Shown here: in pieces, positions 21,257-33,100 of the stretch
How the letters are laid out: every line of letters begins with the position of its first letter
How positions within the stretch are numbered: position 1 is the first letter of the stretch
From: Zea mays
Taxonomy: Eukaryota > Streptophyta > Magnoliopsida > Poales > Poaceae
Direction: 5' to 3'
NCBI RefSeq assembly: GCF_902167145.1
Contig: NC_050098.1
Location: 132,754,207-132,818,206 of the forward strand
DNA: 64,000 bases
Program-made: the position numbers and the translations under genes
Notes under the pieces: model-generated
Databases searched by the model: none
What the model saw: the letters and a program-made list of their open reading frames with translations, nothing else
Told to the model about the DNA's origin: nothing

Positions 21257-24200
21257 CTACATCGGCTCAACCTTAGGAATAATCCCCATCTCTCGATAAT
21301 TAAATAACATTATCCTAAGCTCCTCACCAGCAAAAAGGCTTCGCAGCTCCCCTTCCCCCACACCCGAGACGGCCGGCAAAGACAGCAGCTCCTGCCGACC
21401 AACCCTACTAACGCGAAGCCGAGCCCCTTCCTCCGCACTAATCCTACGCTTCGCAACCGCCCTTCGTCGTCGGTGCCCGGTGCTAGGACCGGGCACGCCT
21501 GGCGCGTCCGCAGCATGTAGCGCAGCCTCCGCCGCAGCCTCGTCCAGGGCCGCAAAATAGTCCAAGTCCTCCTCCGACGACTCCTCGGTCCATTCAGCCG
21601 AGCTCCCAGAGTCAGTAAAATCAAAAAACTCAGAAACAGACCCACCACATTCATTTCCACCTTCCGCGGTCGAAGCCGCCAAAAAACCAGTAGTAGCGGT
21701 TGCGTGCGCAGGCCCAAAATCTTGAACCTGCGCAGCAACCAAAATTCAGTACATCATCCAAAAATCCCTCAACCCTAAACACCACCTACGCCACCTGCGA
21801 AGGCCCTGCCGCTGCGGGAGCCTCCGCCGCCGCCTCCGCCGTTGTCTCCGCTGGATCTTCAGCGCCCGGCACAGCAGCTGCGGGGGCATCAGACGCGCCT
21901 TCGGCCACCCTTGGGAGTAGGCCTTCGCCGGCCGCAGCAGGTACAAGGGCGCCTGGTGCATCTTCCGCGGTCACCGGGGCGACTCCAGTGGCGGCCTCCG
22001 CAGGGGTGGTCTCCGGCTCAGGCGGCGCGCTGTTCAGCGCCCCAAAATCGTCCACCCGCTCGCCGCGCTCCGCCTAAGACAAAACGTACAAAAATTCAGC
22101 AAACACACGCACAAACCGCATCCAGCAAGCACCGAGTAAACGACAACGTTACCTGAGCCCTTGCAGCCTCGGCCCGCGCCCGGACCACCTCTCGACCGTA
22201 TGAACCCCACATCCGGTCATAGAGGGCCCCGCCGGACTCCTTCACCACGGGGTCTTCGACCTCAAAGATATCTCGCCCAAAATCTTCATCCACCTGGTCG
22301 AGGGCCTCAAAGTGCCGGCAGCCTTCGCGAGAGAGCGCGTTCATCGCTGCCTCGCAGGTGACCAGGGAGGTGAACGACATCAACCCCGCCAAGACAGTGG
22401 GGAGCTCCTGCAGTTCCTCCTGCACCCACTCCAGACAGCGAAGTCCGGCCTCTCGCTCCGGCACCTCGAAGTCGCTCGTCCGCACACCCAGCTCGCGATA
22501 TGAAGTCATGAGCTGCGAGCGCGTCCGTTCGGCCTCCGCTCGCGCCGCGGCCTCGGCCCCCTCCGCGCGGCTCTCGAAGGCAGCAAGCCGCCGCTGCAGC
22601 TCCCCGGCGAGCTCCTTGGCGACATTGCCCTCCGCCCGCGCCAGCCTGGCCTCCGCCTGCGCAGACTGCTCCTTGGCGATGGCTTCGTTGGCCTCCCTTC
22701 TCTCCTCCATCAGCTGGCGCCGGAGGTCTGCCTTCTCCTTCTCAAGGGCGGCCACCTTCTCCGCCAGCTTGCGGCACTTGCTGTCGGAGGCCGACTTCTC
22801 ACGGACAGCGTCCGCGTGTTGCGTCCGAAGTCTCTCGACCTCGGCAGACAACGTCGCCGTAAGGGCCCCCGACGCAGTACGGCTGGTGAAGTCAGCCACC
22901 TGCAGAACACACATAAGGCCCGTGTTAAAAAAAAAACAAAAAAAAAAACTCGGCAGACCTGACTCAGCGCCTCCATTGCTCCTTTCAGCCGGCGGGTCGC
23001 CGCGTCCGCCTCGTCTCTGACCAACGCGAGGGCAGTCACCTCGCCTCCAGCGCCAAGGGTCTCTACCCCCGCCTTCGGCGCTGGCGCAGCCGTCGCGACC
23101 GGCGCGCCAGGCACAACTAGAGCGAGCGGGCCCTCGTCCAACCCTGCAACGCATCAACAGATTAAAAAAAAAATGTGTATACATATAGACTCACCCCCAA
23201 GATAATCCTCCACATCAATCTCAGTGCCGAAGTCGGCAACGCGTTTGCCGGGCGGCGGTAGCGATCGGACCGCCTTCGCAGCCTCCGCCACTCCGCTGGC
23301 AGACGGCACCACCTTCGACAGCTTGGGGCCTCCGGCGCCCACCGTCGCCTCCGGCGCCTTGCCAGGCGCGGAGGCACCCGCCTTCGCCGGCAATGGCGGC
23401 TTGCCTCCGCCGGAGGCCTCAGCCTTCGATGCTCCCCGCTGCCTTTTCGGCCGGGCTTCATGAACCCTCACGGTCGCCTGGCGTTTCCGCGCCGCCGCTT
23501 GGCGATCCTTGTCCATCACTGCCCACACAACATGACCGATATTTCGCCCATAAGGAAAAACTTTCCACCGACGAGCCATACGAGATGTAAAACAGTCCTC
23601 TTCATCCCAGGGGATAGGAATGTTTTTAGGCCAGCAACCCCCGGTAACCCTCAGCATCCGAGCCGAAGACTCCCGGAGCTCGGGCGAAGACATCCTCTCC
23701 CCCGGGGCCGCACACGTCCTCATTAACTCTCTAGCGAAACTATCAGACACCCCAAGCCCTCCCATCGCAGTACCTAATTTTCTCTTTTTCGAAGAGGTGG
23801 CGGCCGCCAGCGCAGGGTCGCCTCCGGCCTCCACCGCCGGTTTCTTCCCGCGGCGGTCTGCTTCGTCCTGACCAGGGTAGCCGTCGTACGGCAGTTGATT
23901 TAATTCAAAGACCCTGTTCAAGCGATCGTTTGACCCACGGATATCAAAACTGCGCTGGCCTTCCGTCTTCGGCACGTAGCGCCCCACGAGTCGCACCGCC
24001 AAGTCTTCTGCATCACGCACGAAGGCGGCCGGGTCACGGTTCCGCAAACTCAGTGCGAAGGCAGGACTTCGCACCTCCCTTCCTCCGTGAAAGGGCATCT
24101 GGCGAGGGCATACTTCGCCCAGCGCCCAGCCGTGCGCCAAGGGCCAGACCCCGTACGCCGCAAACTCTTCAACCAAATCACGCCCGCTGCTCTGACCGGC

Positions 24201-24908
24201 GGCGTACCGAAGGGCCCCTTCGTCTGTATCCTCTTCTGCCACTTCGAAAGGCGGATACGCAGAGTAATAGTGAGAACACATTTCGGACACGGGGAGCCCT
24301 TGATGGCCTTCGACAGTAGCCTCAGCAACATAAAACCAAAACTCATTCCAACTGCCCCACTTATTGCGGGCGCACGGGACCAACTCCACTACTGGCATCG
24401 TGGTCTTGCCGGTCTTCGGCGTGAAAGTGCACGACCCGAACTGCGCAACTCCGCCCTCAACCACCCTTTTCTGCCAATGCAAGCAATAATTCTTCGCGAA
24501 AACTTCAACCGACGGCTGCCCGCCGTACGAAGTCGTCGCCCAGACATACTTCGCCAGCGCCACTATGGCGTTCGGCGTAAGCTGATGTATTTGAACACTG
24601 AATCTGCGCAGGACTTCGCTGACAAACCGGTGCGCAGGCAGGCGGAGTCCGGCGGCGAAGAACGCCTCGAAAACAACCAACTCGCCCTCCGGCTCGGGGA
24701 CTTCCTCCGTCCCCGGAGCACGAGCGACTCCGCCGCCAAAGTAGCCCAACCGCTGCATATCTTCAATACGGCCTGACGTCATCCGTGACACACCGAATTC
24801 AACAGAGTCGCCGGCGCGCAACTCTTCCACCATCGCGTTACTCAACGTCTCCTCAGACGAGGCGGCGGCCGGCGGCGTGGCGGTGGCGGAAGAAGAAGAG
24901 GATGGCAT
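21257..24908 (-). CDS. Five-exon antisense accessory gene
   Basis: Exons on the minus strand: 24908-23195, 23143-22959, 22899-22153, 22073-21795 and 21727-21257. All four introns are GT...AG and preserve frame, giving 1,131 residues. The start MPSSSSSATATPP was chosen because upstream codons lie in GC-rich leader. Exon 1 resembles the domain named 'putative gypsy type transposon' (PF04195 type), around LPAHRFVSEVLRRFSVQI and residues following. That name is historical and no transposase activity is implied. Exon 3 is a long Ala/Glu/Arg-rich coiled coil. Exon 4 is Pro/Ala-rich. Exon 5 is acidic, then basic (GHRRRRAVAKRR). A TATA box lies about 165 bp upstream. The gene converges on gag-pol. 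Its role is unknown; candidates are regulation by antisense RNA or a particle- or chromatin-associated protein. Confidence 0.75.
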
Positions 24909-25068
24909 GGCTACGTACCGTCGGCGGCGGCGGGCGGTTTGCTTCACTCGAGCCAGAACGACGGCGAGCAAAGGGAGCAGCGGAGGAAAAGGAGCAGCAA
25001 GACGGCGGGCGGCTAGGGTTTTACGGAGCGCGGAAAGCAGAGTTCAAACAGCGCCGCCCCCGCCCCCT

Positions 25069-25076
25069 TTTATAGG
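25069..25076 (-). promoter_or_regulatory. TATA box of the antisense gene
   Basis: The minus strand reads GCCTATAAAAGGGGGCGG, with TATAAAAG at 25076-25069. It is about 165 bp upstream of the antisense ATG and outside the LTR. The flanks are GC-rich, as in many grass promoters. This supports a transcription unit independent of the LTR. Confidence 0.65.
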
Positions 25077-25275
25077 CAGGGCGCGGCTCCTCGGGAAACC
25101 CACAACCCGACAGGCCGCGACGCTTCGGGAAACCCGCAATCCAACAGTACGCCGTCCATCAACGGTCACATCAAAAACCCCCGCGGAACCACTTCGAGCG
25201 AGGGCAGCGTCTCCGCCATCTAGTGACGTCTTCGGCACCAGGTGACTTTGTCGAACTGGTCCCTCGGAGGGCAAA

Positions 25276-25750
25276 TGTTGGAGCGAAGGCAAAGACGCCA
25301 CCCTTCGCTCGAGGCCTTCGCTGCAGCCGCTGGTCCGCCGGAGGCAAAGCGGGCAGGGACACCCTTCGCAGGACTCGGCGCTTTGACGAAGGCCTGCGGC
25401 GACGACCTCACACGGCGCGGCCTCGTTCAGCCCCAAGGCCCACGTGTGATCCGGCCCATTGTAACGGGCCCCGCGTGGCCGCCTCTGTATTACGGGCCTG
25501 ACTTGTAAAGGCAAACTTGTAATTACAGCTTGTAACCCTGCTTTATGGGAATATTCCGGGGATAAACTAGGCGTCTGAGGGCACATGCGTCCTTAACACA
25601 AGACGCTGGGCACTCAGACACCTATAAATACCCCCGCACAGTGCCCGTGAGAGGCCAGATCAACAGAGCTATTGCCCCCGTGCACGTAACCCTGTTGTCG
25701 CCATTGTTCACCCCCGTTGGCCCACTTGCAGCAGAGAGCAAGTTCCAACA
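25276..25750 (+). repeat. 3' LTR of the Tat element
   Basis: 475 bp, identical to 14050-14524 in a line-by-line reading. It is preceded by the purine-rich GGAGGGCAAA (25266-25275), the presumed polypurine tract, and followed by the duplication AAGGC. Confidence 0.95.
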
Positions 25751-25755
25751 AAGGC

Positions 25756-25892
25756 CTTCGCCCGACTGATCACACGCCAACAAACCTTTGTCCCACAGAG
25801 GGAATAGTGCATCCACACCGTCTGGGCGGAGCGCCAGTCCCACCACCTGCTTTGGAGGGAGGAGCGGACACCTCCGGAGGAGCCCCGATAGG
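25756..25892 (-). pseudogene. Old antisense-type retroelement gene remnant, piece 2
   Basis: A 137-bp piece between two insertions. It carries one flank of each: the sequence after AAGGC on the left and the duplication ATAGG (25888-25892) on the right. With ATAGG at 56661-56665 the minus-strand frame (APPEVSAPPSKAGGGTGAPP) joins the frame at 56666-56989. Confidence 0.55.
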
Positions 25893-28444
25893 TGTAACAC
25901 CCCGGGGTCCACAAACACCCCAGAATGCTACTGAACTACACATCTGACATCCATATATAAAATTTCGGCAGCATCTCTTTTGAAAGATTGCATAAACGAG
26001 GGGCAACAGTGTATAAACATATATCATGAAAAAACATACTAAGCATTATTAATCTGCTAGCAAAGGAAAGTTAAACATAACGACATGAATTGAATTAACC
26101 AGTGCACACGACTAGGAAAAAACAAACATCATTTGTCATCGAGTTTCTAATTAAATCATAGCTGCAACTGGGCATCGTTATTATAATAGTGAAGGTGAAC
26201 GTGATGCTACTTCCCTCATTCCCAACATGAATCAAGTACCTGCATTGAGTAATGCAAGAGTGAGATGATACATCTCAGCAAGCAAATTGTTTTGACGAGA
26301 TATTTAAACCACAAATTGAATTAAACAACATTTTAAAGGAATCACAATTGAGATCAGAAATACTTGTAGATATAGAACTCAATAGTCCCAATATAACCAA
26401 TACCATCTCATTTCCTCGAACAACCACAATAGGTTGTATAACCCTTCCCTGCGTCAACAATACCTGCAGATATCACTTCAATGTATGCATAGGAATGCAA
26501 TGTGTAGGTCATCTGCCCTCATACCTCTGAGAGTATAAAACCACATCATCTGCTAATATCACTTCAACGAATGCATATAAATGCAATGCATATGTCCTCT
26601 GCCTTCATACCTCTAAGGGTATGAAGCCGCATCGTACCCCTCCTCGGGCAACGTACGATGCTAAGTTGTACCGGTACGGTCGGACCATAGGTCACGACCA
26701 AACTTCTGATGCAAATGAATCATGTAATGCATATGGCATGCTGCATTTATCAATACACTTCACTTCCTTCAGATACAAAACAAACCTCAAATAATACTTC
26801 ATCTGCCTTCAGATACGATACAAACCTCAAATAATACTTTATCTGCCTTCACGGGTGTAAATTAATCTCATGGGTCATACTCGAACCATAATCATCATCA
26901 ATATATGATTGAGCATCAGTATAATACAATCAAGTAAAGCATCACCATAGAGTTCAATTATGAAAGAATTCCATAATTCTGAATATTAGAGTGTAGGCGA
27001 TAAAAAACAAGTCAAAACGGTAGAAACCACTACTACATTCACTTGCCTTCATCGAGGAAGAAAGATGTACTAGGCATGATCCGGAGTGTAGCCACCTGCT
27101 AGCGGGCATAAAACTTAGTACAAATATTTCACAAACATTTGCCAACAATCAACAAATCGCTCCTACACTTGAAACCAAGACCCGGTGGAAAGACTCCCAC
27201 CGTGAACCACATGCCAAACAACAACATCACTGTTTGTTAATTTTGTATCTTTAAAATTATAACAGTGGTGATATTAAACAAATACTCTAGGAGTGTATAC
27301 ACAAAATACTCTACAACTTCAGTATTCAATGGATAATTAAATTCTGCCATCTATAAGTTCTAAAACATCTGATAAGATAAATGTCTGAATCTGTTTCAGA
27401 CAGCAGCATAGTTAACTTCAAATATCAATATCTACCAAACTACTCAACCAAAAATTATGAAATTCTGCTGGCAGTAAGAACTTTTATCCCTCTACAAATG
27501 TCTCCATAGTTGGAACAGCCAATTCGGCTATTTACTATATGAAACCCACCAGTGAACAGACCCGCTCATTTTTGTGAGGCAAACAGGAACAGCCACAGTA
27601 AAACAAACATAACTGGAGTTTCATAATTCATATGAATGCGCTCTTTAACAATCTGGAAATCTTATAAAATTGTCTACAACTTCTTTAACAATCCTAAAGT
27701 TTAATTCTGTAGATAAAATTGCCTAAATCTTAAGAGAACAGATTCTGCACAGAATTATGAGACTGAAAAACTGCTATAATCAAACTGCAATAACTTTCTG
27801 ATCTGATATCCGATTGAGGTGTTCTTCGCGGCCACGGAAAGATATACAAATTATCTACAACTCATAGACAGAAGTTTTATTTTTTTGAGGCCACTAAGAT
27901 CACGGAAAACTGGCATGAACAGAAACTGTTGAATCTGCCATCCTGCAGAAACTAATTTCGAGATCAAAATCTAATCTCCCATCTAATCCAACCAAAAAAA
28001 CTAATTGCAGGGCCTAAAACTCATCCAAAACAAGAGAAAGCATTCATCAAGTGGAGAAAAGAGAGAGAGGAAAGGAAATCCAACCAATTCTTGGAGAGGA
28101 ACGACGATGATGAGCGACGGTATGCCCTCATCTCCCCTCTCTTCTCTTCTTTTTTCTTCCTCTCATCTCTTGGGGCAAGGCACAAAAGGGTGACGGCTGC
28201 TAGGGGTGGGAGGACGTGGATTCTAGGGTTAGGGAGGTATAAATAGAAGGAAACTTCCACAATCCTAATATCCAATGGCTCAGATCAACCGACACTCGAA
28301 AAGACTCATCTGGACTTCAAACAAGGCAAACTAGTGATTGATCGGAATCATCTTGATGAGATCTATACATCTACGGCCTCCGATCATCCATAGGACACAC
28401 CATATTTGGATTATAAAAATGGTTTATTTTTTTAGGGTGTTACA
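25893..28444 (-). repeat. 3' LTR of the non-autonomous element
   Basis: 2,552 bp. It contains a TATTTATA-type box on the minus strand near 28239-28246. The small frames inside recur in the partner LTR and are not genes. Confidence 0.9.
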
Positions 28445-29556
28445 TTCTACCCCCCTTAAAAAGAATTCGTCCTCGAATTCGACCACTCAAAGCAAAACAT
28501 CCAAGATACCCCAAATAGCACCACCATTGAAAATATGGGTCCATTATTGGTATTAATCAACACAAGAACTTCTACCTCGGACTAATGGTCTAAGGAAGCT
28601 ACACAACCTGACAACAAGCATGAAACAACCTGCAATGAAGCTCAAAGCAAGTCATAGATGCGATCAACACTACGATTTCACAACATCGAATTTGGATGCA
28701 GCCATACATCAGCATCAATGTCTTAAAACGACACTCTTTTATGAAGGAGTAATATGCACTAAGCACAACCCTTACCAACTTCAACAATTTATTTTAATTC
28801 AATGGTAAAACATCCACACCAGATGAACGTATAAAAAGATCAAACACCTCACCTCACAGCACCACAAAACAAGTAGTTCTATTGAAACAAAACTCCTAAT
28901 CTTCCTAAACCCCGTTCTTGCCATCATGAAAAGATAATCATGTAATCTAACATTCTTTGCACCACACAAAAGGGAGAAACTCTACAGAACTAATGGAGCA
29001 ATAAAGCAGACAAGAAGCCCATAACATTCTGCGCGGCACATTTCATCGAAGAAATGCCAAAAACTCCACAAAGAGCATTGATAGCACAACAACAACACAA
29101 TACTTGCTTAACCAATGTCGCTATACTTCATCCAACAACTCAACTAAGAAAAATAACCAAACTAGTAAGGTTAACCTACAAATAATATAAGTCTTCATCT
29201 ACTGTAGTTCAGAAACTTACATTTCATTCTATTATACGATGCACTCAAAGTACTAGACATACGAGGTCAATGATAACCCCGTAATCCTTCACACATTTGA
29301 CAAACATCTCAAGTTGATGTAAAAAACCACATCATTTAGGAATAGGTGACTAACCACACACAACCAACTCTAGGCTAGGCAATGACTTCATTCAAACCAA
29401 TAGATAGGTGGTCCAACAATGGATCCACCAGCATGCATCAGGGAGAGAACCATCTGATCCTCAACGTATTAATACATAATCAATAGATCAAGAAAAACAA
29501 AGATTTATTCTACAACTAGCATGACTAACATGCAACCACTTTAAACCACCTCCAAC
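28445..29556 (-). other. Internal region, non-coding
   Basis: It begins with the polypurine tract (minus CTTTTTAAGGGGGGTAGAA). About 1.1 kb of AT-rich sequence follows with no frame longer than about 60 codons and no recognisable retroelement motif. Confidence 0.6.
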
Positions 29557-30151
29557 TGTAACACCCCGGGGTCCACAAACACCCCGGAATGCTACTAAAA
29601 CACACAATAGAAGAGAGACATGTAAGCCATTCTAGCTATGTAAAGACTTCCCCAAAATTCATATAAAAGTACCAATATTCATTTCATTTAGAACTGGTTT
29701 CTCGACATAAACAATCATTCTTTGCAAAGATAGTTGGAACTATCCACCAACCACTCAACAACTTTAATTCAAATTGATGGTTACCTTGTAACCCAAAACA
29801 CGCAATTCACACTCCTCTTAGGAACATCCTCAATCAAGCATATATAACAATATTATTGCAATAAAACTCAACCATGAAAAACATGATGAAATCAACATAG
29901 GCATACTTGTATATCACAAGCATAATAACAACTTCAATCTTACCAAAGACCAGCGATATCAATCGCATTAATAAAACAATATAAAGATTTAGAGATAAAT
30001 CATATTAGGCATTAAGTCATAAACAACATACCACATCACCGTAAAGGAATAGGGATGGGTGAAATTATTGTCATATGCACTTCAAAGATACTAATATATA
30101 TCAAAGATATTTGAACTCATACCCTTCCTATATGTGCAAGTGTGTCAAATT
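29557..30151 (-). repeat. LTR-like fragment inside the internal region
   Basis: Begins TGTAACACCCCGGGGTCCAC like the element's own LTR and matches it for about 40 bp. It then diverges and is interrupted by the insertion at 30152. It looks like the terminal 600 bp of a related LTR, picked up by recombination or left from an earlier insertion. Confidence 0.55.
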
Positions 30152-33100
30152 TGTAACACCCCAGGTGTTACCATGGCTAGAGCACACCTTGGCACTAAGG
30201 ACTGTGAATTATATGTGGTAGAGGCTTAAGGCAACACATAAGAACTTTGGAGATCATGTGCTAATCAAGTTGCCAATGACCTAAGAAGCATTACTCTAAT
30301 CCTTGCACACTTACTACCTTGGATAAGAGGGGAGAAGAACCCTAGACCTCTCTTAAACCCTATCTCCCAAAACCCTAGATAAGAGGGAAAAGAGAGTGAA
30401 CAAGTGTGCAAAACATGAGTAATTTTTACCCAAACCTTAAGTAACCTTATAACCAGCAATTAGGGGGAGGAAATATTGCAAAATGACCCCTGGAGAAACC
30501 CCAAATCAAATCTCCAAGTGGAGAGAGAGCTAGAGCTCTCTATTTCTCTCTAAGTTAAAAACTATACCTACACTAAAGATCAGTTGTGTTCACCTCGAAG
30601 CTGGCATCAAATCCACCTATGTCCTATACCAAAAATGTGGCATACCACCCAAGGCACCCACTGGAAAAAGCTGAGCCCGAGACTTGGACGTTTGACATGC
30701 CTTGGCATGGTTTTTACCGCGAGGTGGGCAGTGTGACACACCCGATTTGGCGACCAGAGATCTCCCTACCTAGGCCATATCTGCCATGGCAGCTCACGGA
30801 TGAGAGACAGCCCTAGGTGCCAGGAAAAGACTCGCGCCGGATTTTTGCCAAGATTCGCACGTTTGCGACTTGGGTGAGCTGTGGAACACGGGCAGATTGT
30901 AAGCTCCACGTGTTCGACGCGCCCTGAGCTTGCCAGAGCACGCCCGCGCGCGCCCCGCGTCGCGCTAACGGCCAGCCGGCGCCCTGTCCCGCGCCCGCGC
31001 CTATAAAGCCCTCCCAGGCGTCGGTTACACTCTTCCGCGCACGCACAAGCCTCACCGGAGCTCAGTTCACCGTCGTTTGCCCGTGCGCGGCGTGTCCGCG
31101 GCCACCCGAGCCACTGCCGCCGTAGACCGGCCAGTCCAGCTTGCCCCAACCCCATCCACCCCTTTGAGACGAGTGTACACACCCCAGTGAAGCTCCCCGA
31201 GCGAGGAATCGAAGCCTACTTCGCCGGAGAGGTCAGTCCACGGTCGCCGGAGCTCTCAACCCCGCCGGAGTACGTGGACCGGGTAATCCACTCGACCATT
31301 TTCCGATTACTTGTGCACACGGTCACTACGTTACCCCGTGAAGCTCACCGTGCCCTTGGATTGAACCAGATCGTCGTGGTTTGGCCGGTACACTCGCCGC
31401 CGACGAGAACACCCGCCTGCGCTCGTGGACCGGGCGATTCCGGCCATCCCCGCCGTCAAGCCGCACCTCGCTGTGACCGCCAGAGCCTCCCCGAGCCAAC
31501 CCTGCCCTTCACCGGACTTATCTCGCCGCCGGTAAGCCGCGCCACCCTTTTCTTTCCCGCGGGTACTGTTTACTTTGGGGGAAGGACTGCGGGTGAGAGG
31601 AAGAAAAGGTCAGGGGGCTTTTTGAACTGTCAGCGACCCAGGGGAATAGTGGCGCAAGGGTAGAACTGCGAGGATTGATTTAGTTTAAACCCAGGGACCT
31701 CGGTGTAAACTGTTTTTCCAGGAAACTCTTATTAATTCTGTTTTTAAATTGAACAGAGACTTTAAAAATTCATAACTTCTGTTTAGTTCATCCAAATTTG
31801 GTCAAACCAATTTTGTGAGACTCTAAATAATGTAACCCACTTAAGAAATATACAAAACCCCCTATGTGCTATAGAAAACTATAAGGTTCTGATTTAATTA
31901 TAGTTTTAACCAAAAGCTCAATAATAGAAAGGAAAATAGTTGTACTATTTGACTAGGGTTAGAAAAATTTGGAGAAGTTTATACCTACCTACTGACTTGT
32001 TTAAAAGTGTTAAACCTCTCTGTCCACTCCATTAAGTTAGTTTTTACCCCTTATTCTATAATATGCTTAAGGTTAAGAAAAATAGAAAAGGTGACTTAAA
32101 TAATGAACCAGAAGGCACCCCTATTTTTGTTAAGATACTTATTCAATATAGTTCACTGGAAAAATCTATCCTACCCTGGTTTAGTGTAAAATAAATGGGA
32201 TACCTTTTATTTGAATAAATCAAGGAAAACTTAGAAAAACCCTACAAAAATAACCCCAAGGTGAAAACACCCCCACCCTTGGGATAGTTAATGTTTTGTT
32301 ATTAAGAACTTAGGAAAAATATGAAATCTGCTGTTTGACATTTTTCAAATAACAGTGTGGTAGAAAGTGCCTTTTTGACATTAAACCTTAGAAAATCATA
32401 ACTAAATAACCACCCCTTAGCCTTCTGTGGTTTTTGGCACAGAAGCCTATTATTACTGTTAGATGCCAACAAAAATAACCCTTAGGACAGACCCCCCCCT
32501 CTAATTAAGAGTTGTAGTACAAAGTGGCCCATTTACCCAACTTTTATTCTTTTTGTCTTAAGCATAGCCTTTATATGTTGAGCCTCAAATTCTTAAAACA
32601 GGCTAGAATAGCAAATGGCAACCCACTGTAATTTTTACAGAATTTTTGGAAAATATTAAACCACTGTCGTAGTTCAAACCTACACTAGAAACCATAAGTA
32701 GAAATTAAAGAAAGGAAAATCAATAATGGTAATTAGTGTCATCCTAAAACCCTTGTAATTTGTCCACTGAAATGTATAAAGACAATACAAATCCATTATG
32801 TTATCCTCAATAAAAACCTAAGCCTAAAAAAGTAATAAGCATAACCCACTGGAAGCCCCGCATGACTAAGAAACCCTAAGTTACTTCTTGACTTAGTTTC
32901 TTTTAGCATAATGTTATTAAATCCTGCATAATCATGACATACATGTTCATTGCATTTCGATAGACTGTAACCTTGCTGACGGAGAGTACGTCCTCGTGCC
33001 GGAGCAAGGAGCTGCTCAGGAGGTAGCCCCGGACCCAGCACCAGAGCCTGCACCAGAGGACCTGCCTGCCACTGCTTTGGAAGGCAAGCCCCGGTTTTAT

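Larger units (their letters stand above)
14050..25750 (+). mobile_element. Complete Tat-lineage Ty3/gypsy element with antisense gene
   Basis: An 11.7-kb element with 475-bp LTRs at both ends and the 5-bp duplication AAGGC (14045-14049 and 25751-25755). The order is LTR, primer-binding site, gag, protease, reverse transcriptase, RNase H, a second RNase H-like domain, integrase, a 79-bp tandem array, a convergent minus-strand gene, a short purine tract and LTR. The second RNase H and the VDNGSQADI protease motif place it in the non-chromodomain Tat branch (maize examples include Grande, huck and cinful). I do not assign the exact family. The LTRs look identical by eye, so the insertion is very recent. 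Confidence 0.95.

Noticed and set aside
21257..24908. Taking the PF04195-type antisense product as a transposase
   Set aside because: The domain name is historical. I see no DDE or other catalytic motif, and the host element moves by reverse transcription.
31187..31663. 158-codon frame in the chromovirus LTR, repeated at 50756-51232
   Set aside because: It starts at GTG, crosses likely splice donors and has no recognisable domain. Its presence in both LTRs follows from LTR duplication.
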